Shown: positions 34,541 through 45,830 of the stretch, piece after piece | Layout: each line of letters begins with the position of its first letter | Numbering within the stretch: the first letter of the stretch is position 1 | Assembly (NCBI GenBank): GCA_963576725.1 | Contig: OY755236.1 | Span: 72,014,379 to 72,078,378 of the forward strand | Direction: 5' to 3' | DNA length: 64,000 nucleotides | Origin: Azorinus chamasolen | Taxonomy: Eukaryota > Mollusca > Bivalvia > Cardiida > Solecurtidae | The notes under the pieces: model-generated | What the model was told of the DNA's origin: nothing | Databases searched by the model: none | The model's input: the letters and a program-made list of their open reading frames with translations, nothing else | Position numbers and translations under genes: made by a program

Positions 34541-35288
34541 TCACCTTATAGAAGTGCCATCCCTAATAGTAGCTCCCCCTATGATATACGCTTGGGAATG
34601 CCATCGGGGTCACTTTCAACTTACCCCACCCACCTCACCTTACCTCAAGCCCAAAAGTTGGCAAAGAAAAAAAAATTCATTGCATCATTACTTATTTTAT
34701 GATTAAACACCGAAACAAGATCAATCTTAGCCATTGTATCTGACCGTTAACCGCTATCAAATCAGTAATTGATTCATTGATTCAACGTTTCGATCCACAC
34801 AATGGCTTTATTTAGGGCAACAGATTTCGGTTTGGTATAAAACTCTGCCAGCTTTGGTCAATATTTTGTCTACAAACAGTTTGGAATCATAGGGGCCTCA
34901 TACTGCTTCATGGGAGTCTATATTATATGCTATACAATAATAGTAAGTAAAAACTCCAATGAAGCGTTTTGAACGAAATATCCCTGTTCTATCAAATCAA
35001 TACCATGACGACGGTGATTATTTTACCAAAACAAAATTTGCCAAGAAATTAGAGTTTGTCAATAACAATAACAATCGAAGTTATACACATTTACTTGTAA
35101 AAACAAAAAGAAGAAACTCTAAGTCACAATATATCAATACAATGATAGTTATAACAAATAAGTTGGCCATAAGTCTCTTCAACATTGTTGATGGCGGGGA
35201 TAAAAACGATTTTTTGGTATGAAATAAAAGCGCCCTGTTAGCGTTTTTCATGGCACCCCAGTGCTTTTAATAGGTGATATATGGTAGC
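34541..35288. mobile_element. Unclassified TIR transposon, non-autonomous
   Basis: TACCGTATTTCACCTTATAG at the left and, inverted, TACCATATATCACCTATTAA at the right (ends at 35288). Next to the ends lie AGTAGCTCCCCC and AAAGCGCCC-like stretches. The small ORF inside (34959-35222) has no recognisable domain. Confidence 0.55.
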
Positions 35289-35595
35289 CAAAACAGCCAA
35301 ATAGTGAGAATTTGGGCTAACTATGTATGACAGAAATTATCTTTAGTTCTAATATAAGACGATCACAACATCCAGTTGCAGTTAGGACTGTTACTTTGTC
35401 AAAATGACAAAGTCAGAGGTCATGTTAGAGCTCACGAAAATTTCTGTCATACGATCTTACATTAAAGGCCCCCAGGTGCACATCATTCTTATCCCAGTTT
35501 CTATCTCAATAAGTATGTGTATGAAGTTTAATGACTATAGGACAATTTGTACAGGAGCAGTACATGCCACAAACTTGCCATTTTTAAATGCCTGA

Positions 35596-35806
35596 ACTCT
35601 TTCCACACTAGTAGTCAAACTGTGATTACCTATGCAAACAGTTTGGGTCCAGATGAGACATCACATAATGTAACATCTCATCAGGATCCAAAAGGTTTGA
35701 CACTTTGATCATATTTTTGCAAAGAAATGAGAGAAATTTTATTTTAAGAATTGAAGCAGACGACAATTGCTGCATATGAACATTTGTATAGCGTGCAAAG
35801 AGTTAA
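35596..35806. mobile_element. MITE family D2
   Basis: GAACTCTTTCCACACTAGTA start, AGCGTGCAAAGAGTTAA end. Hairpin AAACAGTTTGGGTCCAGATG / CATCTCATCAGGATCC. A fragment of the same family lies at 20668-20765. Confidence 0.75.
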
Positions 35807-35937
35807 TTTCTGTAATAATATTATCTTCAAGTATCGCTTAAACATTTTAGTTCTGTTTTTGAAAATGAATTGTTTGCAGATCTGTTTGGGCATAATGTTT
35901 GATGTTTATGTGAAATATGAAAAAGTATCACAACAAT

Positions 35938-36152
35938 TAACCCATTCCATCATACTGACAACTTTTGACGACTCTGTAAATGTCACATTGTGAAACCATT
36001 GTGATAAATAGAGCATTTGCTCCTATATTTATCACAATGGTTTCAGCCTACAAAATTCTAAAAATGTTCCTTTTCTCTAATTAATGCTCCTTTTCGGTTG
36101 ATTTATTCAAAGAGGTTACATCTAAAAATAGCCTATGAGGTAATGGGTTAAA
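35938..36152. mobile_element. MITE family B, inverted
   Basis: TTAACCCATTCCATCATACT start, AAAATAGCCTATGAGGTAAT and GGGTTAA end, palindrome with a shortened apex. Confidence 0.82.
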
Positions 36153-36711
36153 TATGTGTTAATCCATTGAGTATGCACTGATAAAGTTAGACAAACTCAC
36201 ATTGAAATATTAAAACGAGACAGTCATAAAAAATTGCAAAAGAATTTATTATCATTCCAGTCAAGTTTAAATTTTCAAACAGTCATCAGTAATCAGTCAT
36301 CAGTAATCGCTTGAAGCCAGACAAAAGCAGACCACCAGCAGTCAATTTATAGCCGATATGCATGCATTAAAATAGTTTGGGTACCTCAAAATATTAATTT
36401 TTAGCCCTGTGTTTTCTAGAAAAGTTTGATACATACAACTGTCATAAGCATCTGTAGTTACTAAGATTTAAAATGTCCAACATACAAAAGTGCTTCTCAG
36501 GACAGGGCAATTATGGAAAATGAATGTTAATCCTCAATCTAATGCACATGTACATTAATGAAGAGTGGAGCTTACCATTATTCAATAGGGATGACTTGCA
36601 CAATGTTGTGAAAATAAATGACATAGTTCATAGTATGACATCAATCTCTCCCATAGGAACTGTTTGATCTGGATCAACTCTGTTTGCAAATGCATGAAAA
36701 GGCATTTAACC

Positions 36712-36931
36712 CTTTCCAGTTTCCTCCAGAAATACGCCTTTCTACGCCACTGTAAATGTCATTTCTTGAAACCATATTGATAAATAGAGCATTTGCTCCT
36801 ATCACAATGGTTTCAAAACTAAACAGTTCTAACATTTTCCTTTTCTCTAGTAAATGCTCCTTTTCAGTAGATTTTTTATAGAGGTTGGGTCTAAAAAATA
36901 AACTATGAAGTAATGGGGGGGGGGGGGGTTA
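36712..36931. mobile_element. MITE family B, inverted, with G14 at its end
   Basis: Starts AACCCTTTCCAG, palindrome GCATTTGCTCCTATCACAAT (apex deleted), right end TAAACTATGAAGTAAT and a run of 14 G (36915-36928) before TTAA. Confidence 0.75.
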
Positions 36932-37399
36932 ATTAATGATAATCATGATCAAAAGTGATATATACACATACTGAGATAGAAGAATTGCTGAGATAGCATA
37001 GGTTCAGTTGCAAAATAAAGCAGATGACAGCTTCAGCAGAAAAACTATTTCCTCTGAGTACTAGGGAATTATTTTGTATGAAGCATTTCGACTAACCCTT
37101 TGAATGCTGAATACTGAAAGCAGAAATTGCCCATCACTGTTTAATAGTCTAGTCCATTCAGTAATAACAGCTGAACATTTTAAGTGACAAACAATACAGA
37201 CCCTGATCAAAAGGTTCCATTTGCAAATGACAGCTAACCCATTTAAAGGGCTTATACTTGCAAACACTGTCTATTCTCACAAAAGGTCTTTCGTCTTTTC
37301 TGACTCATAAGTAACTTATAATTTCTTGCATGCCTATCTACTATTGTCAGGTGTCCTCAGAATATTGATATCTTATTCAAATTCAAGACACCCACCCCC

Positions 37400-37629
37400 A
37401 AACCCTTCTACTCCATAAATACACCTTTTTACGCCTAGTTTGCGAACAGAATAGACTCAGATTAAACAGAGCTGTCAGATCAGGATCTCCTCTGTTTGCT
37501 TATGATATAATATAGATATGACCCCACAGTTTCTGCCATGGCCAAACATTTCTGTGTCTTGTGCTATTATAACTGTAACAATTAATCTAATTACTATTCA
37601 AGATGAATATTCATGGAGTAAAGGGTTAA
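37400..37629. mobile_element. MITE family A
   Basis: AACCCTTCTACTCCATAAAT start, TTCATGGAGTAAAGGGTTAA end, eroded hairpin GCGAACAGAATAGACTCAGA / GATCTCCTCTGTTTGC. Confidence 0.78.
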
Positions 37630-37716
37630 CAAAAATGACCAGTTTGACATAATTTGAATCCTCTTTGACATTTCATTTTGATTAAAAATATGTGCAAAGG
37701 TTATACAAGTAACATA

Positions 37717-37908
37717 CAGTAAAATCTCGATTACTGAACACTAAATATGTATCATTATTGATCTTTAAGACAGGTGGCAGCTTAATTAAGCAGGGTGAAG
37801 TCACGCAGAAAGCTTCTCTTGGAGCTTTCTCCATGACTTCCACCATGCATTAGGCAGCCACCTGCCTAAAATGGTCTACACTCTTCTATACAAATCGAGA
37901 TTTTACTG
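37717..37908. mobile_element. MITE family C
   Basis: TA at 37715-37716 and 37909-37910, ends CAGTAAAATCTCGATTACTG and ATCGAGATTTTACTG, apex AAGCTTCTCTTGGAGCTT. Confidence 0.83.
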
Positions 37909-38184
37909 TATATATTGTTAGCATGCAATGCATTGGAACATCAGCCCTAAAACACTAAGAGCATGATCATTTTATATCTGCCATGAATAATGACAGGACA
38001 GACACTAGTTTTTATCCAATTTTAACCGTCTCCTAAGTGCCAAATTCAATTTCATCACCAGCCAAATGCACAGTATAATCAATACCACACATCCCCCTCT
38101 CCAAATAGTTCAGGCATACGACAATATAATACAACTTCTCTTAAGCAACCACTAACTTTAAACTAGGAGTCTAATTCCCAGTCT

Positions 38185-38403
38185 TTAACCATTTACATAA
38201 TGACTTTTTATGCCTTTGTAAACACAGTTGACCCAGATCAGACAGCTCCTGTAGGACACACATGTCTAATCAAATGTGGCTCTGCTTGTTTACATGTTAC
38301 AAAACTAATTATCTACTGTTTGACATATCTTACAATTCAATACAATAATTAATTAACATTCATAATGGACAGTCTTACATAAATATTCATCAAGTAAATG
38401 GTT
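38185..38403. mobile_element. MITE family A
   Basis: TTAACCATTTACATAATGAC start, CATCAAGTAAATGGTTA end, damaged hairpin GACCCAGATCAGACAGCTCC. Confidence 0.7.
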
Positions 38404-38544
38404 ATACCTAGTGTTTGCTTAATGCAATCAAGGTCTGCTCTGTTTGCCTATGGAATAATATATATCTTATCCTACAGGTTGTGCCATGGTCAACATTTCC
38501 TCATTCAAGATGCCATTATAAAAGTTCAGCTACTTTAATCCTTT

Positions 38545-39075
38545 ACTCAACAAGGTCAAAGATGTTTGTAAAACATGTATACCCCCAGACTCGCTGACCT
38601 TTGAACCTCAGAAACAATTGGGGTCATCTAGTGGTCATGACTAATCACAACAGCAAGTTTGAAGATACTAAGCCAAACCCTTGAGTAGTTATTGATCTGA
38701 AACCATTTCACCAGTTAAGTCATGGTGACCTTGACCTTTGACCTAGTGATCTCAAAAACAATAGGGGTCATCTAGTGGTCATGACCAATCACCACATCAG
38801 GTTTTAAGATCCTAAGCCAGACCCTTGAGCAGTTATTGATCGGAAACAATTTCACCAGTTCAGATCATGGTGACATTTGACCTAGTGACCTGAAAAACAA
38901 TAGGGTCATCTAGTGGTCATGACCAACCTCGACAGCAAGTTTGAAGATCCTACGCCATGTCGTTTATCAGTTATTGATCGGATATCGTTTGATCTATTGA
39001 CAAACAGACAGACAGACTGACATGTGCATGATTTGCACTATACCCTCACTTTTTTCGAAAGGGGGATATAATAAA
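38545..39075 (+). mobile_element. Tandem-core element, family E
   Basis: AGATGTTTGTAAAACATGTA and TACCCCCAGAC at the left, three core units (GACCTTTGACCTAGTGA; GGGGTCATCTAGTGGTCATG) of about 145 bp, ACAGACAGACAGACTGACAT spacer, end AAAGGGGGATATAATAAA, inverse to the TATACCCCC near the start. Confidence 0.75.
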
Positions 39076-39261
39076 TACACATTTCTACATCTTTGCAAAC
39101 ACAAGTAAACCCAGCCAGATCAGACGACTTCTACAAAAAAAGACGACTCCTACAGGAGTCGTCTGATCAGGGTCTGCTCTGTTTGTTATGAAATATTATA
39201 GCTATAATTCTAGTTTCTATCGTGGCCAAACATTCCTGTGTGCATATGCCAATATAAAAAT
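39060..39261. mobile_element. MITE family A, left part, cut by family M element
   Basis: GCAAACACAAGTAAACCCAG, a duplicated apex (GACGACTCCTACAGGAGTCG), GGTCTGCTCTGTTTG and CATATGCCAATATAAAAATT up to the start of family M. Confidence 0.7.
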
Positions 39262-40015
39262 TAACAAGAAATGTCGACACGACATCAAACCGGGTTTTCC
39301 TTCACTATTAACTGGTGATTTCTAAGTTCAAAGGGGTATAACTCCCAGAACAAGAAATGTGTCACAGTACGTGACAAATGCCCCCAAAGCAAAGCACTGA
39401 CAATATGCGTTTTGTAAGCAGGCCTGCAATATGCAACTGCAAAATGAAAGTAAAGATTGCATAGTAAGACCACAATTTGAACTCAAGTAACCCCAAATGA
39501 CAATCTTTTTTTCATATTTGAGGTCAAAGGTCAAGGTCATGGCCACATGACCAACAAAAAGTATGCAACATTCTACAATCCGAAGATAAACTCATACACC
39601 ATATTTAGTGATCCTAGCTGATTCGGTGTAGGGATGACAAGCTTTTTTGTAAATGAAGTCAAAGGTCAAGGTCATGGTCACACTGACCTATTAATAGTAT
39701 GCGACACTCTGCTATCCCAAGATCTACTCACAAACCATATTTGGTGATCCTAGCTGAAGTAGTGTAGAAGATATGCTCCGGACAAGCCTTTTTTTAAAAT
39801 GAGGTCAAAGGTCAAGGTCACATTAACCTATAACTAGTATGTGATCCCAAGACGAACTCACACACCACATTTGGTGATCCTAGTTGATTCAGTGTAGGAG
39901 GTCACATTAACCTAAAATTAGTACGCAAAACACTCCGCCAACCCAAGACGAACTCACATGCCATATTTGGCGATCCTAGCTGATTCAGTATAGGAGGTAT
40001 CTTGCTGCTACTTAT
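39262..40015 (+). mobile_element. Tandem-core element, family M, 3' end unclear
   Basis: Starts ACAAGAAATGTCGACACGAC in the middle of a family A MITE (left half 39060-39261). Three to four core units with AGGTCAAAGGTCAAGGTCA and TTTGGTGATCCTAGCTGATT. The right limit is where the units stop; no hairpin was identified. Confidence 0.65.
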
Positions 40016-40081
40016 TAGAATCACCTCTCAGAAGATTTTTATAGATCAATATGCATCTTATCTACAGCACTGAGTACTTGT

Positions 40082-40322
40082 TAACCCATTCCCACATAGG
40101 TTATTTTCAGATCCAACCTCTTTGAATGAATCTACCAAAATGGAGCATTAACTAGTAAAGAAGGATTTTTTTTAGAATTTTGTAGTTTTGAAACAATTGT
40201 GATAAATAAAGCATTAAGATTTTGCTCCTATGGAGCATAATTATACTCTATTTATCACAATGGTTTCAAGAAGTGACTATTGCAGAGGTATAGAAAGGCA
40301 TATTTATGGAGGAAAGGGTTAA
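40082..40322. mobile_element. MITE family B
   Basis: TTAACCCATTCCCACATAGG start, TATGGAGGAAAGGGTTAA end, palindrome with several changes. Confidence 0.83.
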
Positions 40323-41039
40323 CAGCACTCTAGTGACTATTCATTTCCAAATCTGTATGTGGATTTTGCTGTAAACATCCATATACAACTGATAATTGTA
40401 AAACACTACCCTTACCGTAATGAATGCTTTTGAAAACATGTATGTATTACTCATTTGATGACTATAGAAGCTGTTCCATCTGTTTGATATTGTGTCATGG
40501 GGGAGACAGGTAAATCATACAAACAAAAGTTTAATTCTTTACCCGATAATCCCACCATTTTATTCCTTGCAACAAGAGTAGATCCATATCAAACAGCTTC
40601 TCTATGAACTGTCTGATCTGGCTCTGCTATTTGCTTATTCATTTCAGATCTCATTCTATCGTGCAACGTCATCGAATACAGTCACTTCCTACTAGCATAA
40701 TATTTTCCAAGTTGACACTGTATTTTGTGAGGTATAGTGCATGTGTACTGACCTGACTAGAATGCAAGTTTGGTTCAGCCAAGAGGAAAAAAACAGAAGG
40801 ACGAAAAAGGCATAATTAAAAATAAACATCAAATTAACACATTTTCTCACCTTTGTCTCAACTATCTGTTCATATAAAAGGATTAAATCAAGTTTGTTTA
40901 TGTTGTAAAAGTCGATGACGTCGCTGCATGCCAATATGACGTCAGGTATTACGTACTTACATGTATTTTCATTCAGGGGACGAAACCGCTTTAGCAATCT
41001 TTCTTTTTCTTCATTTTCTCCACTTTTCTTGGAGTTGTA
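40323..41039. other. Stretch without a gene
   Basis: A decayed family A-like piece (40530-40640) and a minus-strand ORF (40692-40997) of 101 codons with no recognisable domain. Otherwise nothing that I can support. Confidence 0.55.
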
Positions 41040-41196
41040 TGATAAAAGAATTACTATGCTAGTAGTTTGGAAGTTCAGCTGTATTTTGGCTCGTCAGAAA
41101 AGTAGTTAAATGCTCGCCAAGGCTCGCATTTAACAACTTTTCTAACTCGCCAAAATACAGCTGAACTTCCAAACTACTAGCATAGTAATTCTTATC
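41040..41196. repeat. Foldback hairpin, arms about 68 bp
   Basis: Left arm AGAATTACTATGCTAGTAG and TTTGGAAGTTCAGCTG; right arm CAGCTGAACTTCCAAA and CTACTAGCATAGTAATTCT. A few mismatches, loop around 41120. It could be a foldback MITE. Confidence 0.85.
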
Positions 41197-41456
41197 TCTA
41201 CCGTTTGCAAAGGTATTGAATTTCCTTATTTGCTATTTCTAATTCAAGAATTAAATTTATAGTGGGCATAGTCTTGTAGAATACTCATCAGGTAAAGGAT
41301 TGAAATCAGAAAAATCCGAAAGGATTTAAATTGTTTGGCTCTTGCAAAATATACATACTTTAGTCTACCACTAACACAAATAGTGCATACTCTGATCTGA
41401 ACCAAATTTCTTATATTAAGGCTGATCTGCATTTACACAGTTCATGATATTCATAC

Positions 41457-41645
41457 ATGTTAGTTTGCAACATTCATACAGTTTGCAATGTTCATATTGT
41501 TTGCAATGTTCATACAGTTTGCAACATACAGTTTGCAACATTCATACAGTTTGCAATGTTCATACTGTTTGCAACATTCAGACAGTTTGCAACATTCACA
41601 CTGTTTGCAACATTCATAGTATTTGCAACATTCATATCAGGATCC
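41457..41645. repeat. 18-bp minisatellite, left block
   Basis: GTTTGCAACATTCATACA and GTTTGCAATGTTCATACT alternate at 18-19 bp. Continues at 41968 beyond a LINE-like tail. Confidence 0.85.
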
Positions 41646-41649
41646 AAAC

Positions 41650-41967
41650 TGTCAGAATACGAGCCTTATTTGGCAGCGAAATGTCGAGTCACCATTCAAT
41701 GAATATCTTGGCTTTCCCCCTATTTCGACTTCTCTCTTTCCTTCCTTACTTAGTTGCTTTCTTTCTTTTCTATCTTTCTTTCAGTGTTTAAGCATACATG
41801 TATATCTAGTAGTTTATGTCTCCAACCACCAGTAACCTTATCAATAACCTTATTAATTATCATGATTGTACTTTGTCATAGTGTATGATTATTGTGTGTA
41901 TTGCATTTCCTCTTGTTGCACTTCAGTGCCTGAGATGTAATAAAGTTCAGTTCAGTTCAGTTCAGTT
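41650..41967 (+). mobile_element. Likely LINE/SINE 3' end with (GTTCA)n tail
   Basis: Ends TGAGATGTAATAAA then GTTCAGTTCAGTTCAGTTC, a polyadenylation-like signal plus short-repeat tail. It separates two blocks of the same 18-bp minisatellite, so it looks inserted. No coding region. Confidence 0.55.
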
Positions 41968-42635
41968 CTGTTTGCAACATGCATACAGTTTGCAACATTC
42001 ATACAGTTTGCAATGTTCATATTGTTTGCAACACTCATTATTGTTTGCAATGTTCATACTGTTTGCAACATTCATTACTGTTTGCAATGTTCATACTGTT
42101 TGCAACACTCATTACTGTTTGCAATGTTCATATTGTTTGCAACATTCATACAGTTTGCAATGTTCATACTGTTTGCAACATTCATACAGTTTGCAATGTT
42201 CATACTGTTTGCAACATGCATACAGTTTGCAACATTCATACAGTTTGCAATGTTCATATTGTTTGCAACACTCATTATTGTTTGCAATGTTCATACTGTT
42301 TGCAACACTCATTATTGTTTGCAATGTTCATATTGTTTGCAACACTCATTATTGTTTGCAATGTTCATACTGTTTGCAACATCCATTACTGTTTGCAATG
42401 TTCATACTGTTTGCAACATTCATTACTGTTTGCAATGTTCATACTGTTTGCAATATTCATACAGTTTGCAATGTTCATATTGTTTGCAATGTTCATACAG
42501 TTTGCAACATTCATACTGTTTGCAACATTCATACAGTTTGCAATGTTCATACAGTTTGCAACATTCATACTGTTTGCAACATTCTTACTGTTTGCAATGT
42601 TCATACTGTTTGCAATATTCATACACAGAGTTTGC
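41968..42635. repeat. 18-bp minisatellite, main block (about 36 units)
   Basis: Units GTTTGCAATGTTCATACT, GTTTGCAACATTCATACA and 19-bp variants with CATTATT. Six overlapping ORFs in all frames are artefacts of this array. Confidence 0.9.
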
Positions 42636-42640
42636 AATAA

Positions 42641-42808
42641 ATTAGAACCCCTCAAAACTGGAAGTCTAGTTAAAAAGAATTAAGATATTTTTAGGCAGGT
42701 GACTGCTTAATGCAGGGTGCATGTCTTTCACCCTGTTTTATGCTGCAACCTGTCTCCAAGACCGATACTTACACTAAACTGAAAATCCAGTTTAGAGGCG
42801 TTTTACTG
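42641..42808. mobile_element. MITE family C next to the 18-bp minisatellite
   Basis: TTAGAACCCCTCAAAACTGG start, AGTTTAGAGGCGTTTTACTG end. The inner part of the palindrome is deleted. Confidence 0.72.
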
Positions 42809-43431
42809 TATTCATATATCATACACTGTTTGCAATATTCAAGCACGCTTTTCCAATGATGCACTTTATTTCATTCAGGAAATTAATTAAAGTTTTTCAC
42901 AAGATCATTCATTCAAACTTCTGCAAAAGTTATTGTACAGAGAATAATCCAATAGTCTCAGAGCCTGTAATTGAAGCGACTCAATGACAGGATGACTGTC
43001 ACAGGGAAAATCGATAGCAGTGCACTTTTGGAGAGTATCTCATATGTTTTATTACTGATCTTCTCTGCTAAAAACAACTCATATTGGTTGATGTAAACTA
43101 TACTTAGGCTGAAAGGTGGAAGGATAATTTGGCACTTGATCAATAACATATCTGTGTACAAATTCTAACTCTTTGAAAGCACAAAACAACTTATATGGCA
43201 TAGCATAGACCAATATCAAAGGGCTCCTAAGGGAGCCCTCCAAACTGGGTCTGCATTTTGTCATTTAACCCTTGCCCTCAAATAAACGCCTTTTCAAATA
43301 TTTGCAAACAACGCCATCTGATCAGGATTTGCTGTGTTTGTTTATGACATGATATAGATCTGACTAGTACCACTGTATCTATCAAAGCAAAAAAATTACT
43401 TGAAAATTTTACAATATTAAATTTCAGCATA

Positions 43432-43681
43432 TTAACCCTTTGCTTGCTGAATTTTAAAATACATTTCTCCTTCTTTACCCATGCCCTGTTGTATAATTAC
43501 ATATATCTTCACTGTGTACAAGTATTTCGCTGTGCAATCACTGCTGTGGAGTGCACTGGTTGCACAATCAACTTGTAAATAGTGCAGACCCTGATGAGAC
43601 AGCTCCTGCAGGAGCTGTCTCATCTGGGTCTTCACTATTTACAGGTAGGTATATTGACGCGAATAGCAAGCGAAGGGTTAA
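43432..43681. mobile_element. MITE family E1 (near-identical twin at 51977)
   Basis: TTAA ends, CCCTTTGCTTGCTGAATTTT and ATAGCAAGCGAAGGG, hairpin GTAAATAGTGCAGACCCTGA ... apex GCTCCTGCAGGAGC. Only about ten to twelve differences in 250 bp from the copy at 51977-52226. Confidence 0.87.
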
Positions 43682-43784
43682 TGATGACATTGTATCTTAT
43701 ATGAATGTTCTATAGGGAAAGAGTTTGATTCCTCAAGTAAATTCAATCATTTCACACTGAATGAACTCTTATTGATAAACTTCT

Positions 43785-44010
43785 TTAACCCATTACCTTA
43801 TAGGCTATTATTAGATACAACCTATTTGAATAAATCTACCGATGCTCTATTTATCACAATAGTTTCACAAAGTGACTTTTACAGAGTTGTCAAAAGTCGT
43901 CAATATGAGGGAATGGGTTAAAGGGCTTATACTTGCAAATACTGTCTATTCTCACAAAAGGTCTTTTGTCTTTGTCGTCAAAAGTCGTCAATATGAGGGA
44001 ATGGGTTAAA
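43785..44010. mobile_element. MITE family B, truncated, with repeated right end
   Basis: TTAACCCATTACCTTATAGG start. The left arm of the palindrome is missing; AAAAGTCGTCAATATGAGGG plus AATGGGTTAA occurs at 43889-43921 and again at 43978-44008. The 54 bp between match a stretch at 37240-37295. Confidence 0.7.
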
Positions 44011-44045
44011 CTGAATCCCATATTCCAAGGGTTAAAATGTCTTAC

Positions 44046-44110
44046 CTGTTCATACTCTTCAAGACCATGTTTCTGTTTGTTTCGTTGACTTCGCTTCAAG
44101 AGGTATATAA
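44046..44110 (-). CDS. RGS (R7) exon: R7H/DHEX, IIYLLKR...LEEYEQ
   Basis: This 65-bp exon has acceptor ctttcag and donor GTAAG. The first two bases complete an Ile codon from the previous exon. The rest reads IYLLKRSQRNKQKHGLEEYE and Q, ending in phase 0. The vertebrate family has Y-A-V/I-YLxKR at the start and, in RGS9, LEEYE near the end, with the same spacing. This helical linker (R7H/DHEX) packs between the DEP domain and Gbeta5. The intron that follows is about 34 kb, by far the largest in the locus, and begins with a truncated family B MITE whose end is partly duplicated (43889-44010). Confidence 0.87.
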
Positions 44111-44362
44111 CTGAAAGAAACATAGCAATGAATATAATTATGTCATATCTAAATCTTTCTAAAAAGCAAGAGTAATATTCAATGATGAAAGGCTGGGCAA
44201 CAGATATGTATTCAAATACTGATATCATTCTTTCTCCACTAAACCCTATGATGTGAACATCTCAAAGAGACAAGTTGTCGCAGTCTTGCCGATGAGAAGG
44301 AGACATCTTCAAAAATTTCAAGGTAAAGGCAAAAAACCTATTTGCTCTGAGTAAAAGAACCC

Positions 44363-44812
44363 AAATACTCATGCATATCTATATAATTTCATAAGCAAAC
44401 AGAGCACACCCTGATCAGACGGCTCCTATAGGAGCTGTCTGATCTAGGTCTACTGTTTGCAAAGGCATATAAAGGCGTATTTATGGAGGAAAGTGTTGTT
44501 GTTTTTTTTATCGGGTTTTATATCGTTTTAACAGTATTTCAGTCATATCACGACGTCCAGCTAATTACAGGCGGAGGAAGACCCCAGATGTTATTCTGTG
44601 TACAGAACAAATTGCATTGTTTCATGCACAGAAGAACATCCGAGTAGAACCATCAACCTACCACAAGCCAGCTGAAAGGCTTCCTTACATGAAAATTCCA
44701 AATGCCCAGACCGGTATTCGAACCCACAGCTGTGAGGGGCTAAGCGATTGTCAGTCGAAGACCATAACCACTCGGTCATGGAGGCCCCTATGGAGGAAAG
44801 GGTTAAAAAAGG
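44363..44812. mobile_element. MITE family A split by a SINE
   Basis: GCAAACAGAGCACACCCTGA / GATCTAGGTCTACTGTTTGC with apex GGCTCCTATAGGAGC. Right end TATGGAGGAAAG, SINE, then TATGGAGGAAAGGGTTAA. Confidence 0.82.
44494..44788 (-). mobile_element. tRNA-derived SINE with 12-bp target duplication
   Basis: On the minus strand it starts GGGGCCTCCATGACCGAGTG, with an A-box-like GACCGAGTGG and B-box-like GGTTCGAAT, as in a tRNA-Leu/Ser head. It ends in a conserved-looking GACGTCGTGATATGACTG tail and ...AACCCGATAAAAAA. Flanked by perfect 12-bp direct repeats TATGGAGGAAAG (44482-44493, 44789-44800). It resembles the mollusc Meta-domain type SINEs. It is inserted in the terminal part of a family A MITE (about 44363-44812). 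Confidence 0.88.
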
Positions 44813-45238
44813 TACTCTACTCTACTAAACTATCGCAATCTGTAACTATGTAGGATCTATTCAAATGGACTTCGAAAAGCCTAAATCTGGTTAGTTTCAA
44901 TACTGCAAGGAGTCAAAATTAATATATATTAGTTGACTTGAAAATATGCTTAACTTTGTTTTTTTAACTGTTCCCCTTAGACTAAACCCTTTCCTTCATT
45001 TAAAGGCCTTTTCATGCATTTGCAAAACAGAGAAGACCCAGATCTGAAGGTTTCTACTCTGTTAGAATAATATAGATCTGATTTTACAGTTTTTACTAAT
45101 ACAGTGAAACCTCGGAAATCCGAACCCCTTCCGGACCAAATGAAAAGTTCGGATTTCTGAGGATTTCGGATTTCTGAGGTTTCTCATATAGTTAAATGTT
45201 TCGACCACAATTATGCTATCTAAATAAGGTTGATGTGA

Positions 45239-45427
45239 TCAAAATGTTGATTGCTGATATTGCATGACATTAAAGGGTAGATTTTGCTCACAAAGTATTT
45301 GCAATGGACTTATTTCTTTAAAGCTTTCTACTTTGAAGAAGCAACACCAATGTAAATAATAGTTGAACTGAACTTTAATGTCAAGGGTTAAGTCAACCCG
45401 TCTACGCTTACTCGGCGGTTCAGACAT
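45239..45427 (-). pseudogene. Tigger/CENP-B-like transposase N-terminal remnant
   Basis: Starts at a Met at 45427 and keeps about 19 residues of basic CENP-B/pogo-type N-terminus (SKRRRVDLTLDIK). The following residues do not continue the helix-turn-helix, so the frame is a relic of a deleted autonomous element. Role by family: DNA binding of a DDE transposase; no function is expected here. Confidence 0.5.
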
Positions 45428-45580
45428 GATCGTGATCTTAACTAGAACTTTTCTTTACGATGTAGAATATAGCCTAGAATGAGCGAGAATGGTGAACAAT
45501 TTGAGAAACTGCATCATTTATTACATTTGGAACAATTAGGGATTACTCGCGACCTTAGTTTGCAAAATTACCAAACGAGA

Positions 45581-45830
45581 TTAACCCTTTCCCTGTTCTA
45601 TGTTTATTTCAAATTTCAATACCTACTGAATATTCAAGGACAAACTAATTATAATGAAATATGGAAAGTGAAACATTGAAGCCATTTTAGAAAGTAAAGA
45701 AACAGATCTATCAAATTCCAATAGCATACAGAGCAGACCCTGATCAGACAGCTCCTCTAGGAGCTGTCTGATCTGAGTCTACTCTGTTTGCAAATGCGTG
45801 AAAACACGTTTATATGAGGGAGAGGGTTAA
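45581..45830 (+). mobile_element. MITE family A1, inside the Tigger element
   Basis: TTAA at both ends (45581-45584, 45827-45830), ends CCCTTTCCCTGTTC and GAGGGAGAGGG, hairpin around GACAGCTCCTCTAGGAGC. Same length as the copies at 5418 and 15114. Confidence 0.88.

Noticed and set aside
40853..40930. An RGS exon ending IVETK before GTGAG
   Set aside because: The open frame does not fit phase 0 from exon 44046-44110, the frame that does has a stop, and 9700-9776 already supplies the segment in phase.
41885..42683. ORFs of 200-250 codons (SLQHSYSLQCSYCLQ...) and minus-strand counterparts
   Set aside because: Read-through of the 18-bp minisatellite in every frame.
44591..44853. ORFs on both strands at 44.6 kb
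   Set aside because: Entirely within the SINE.
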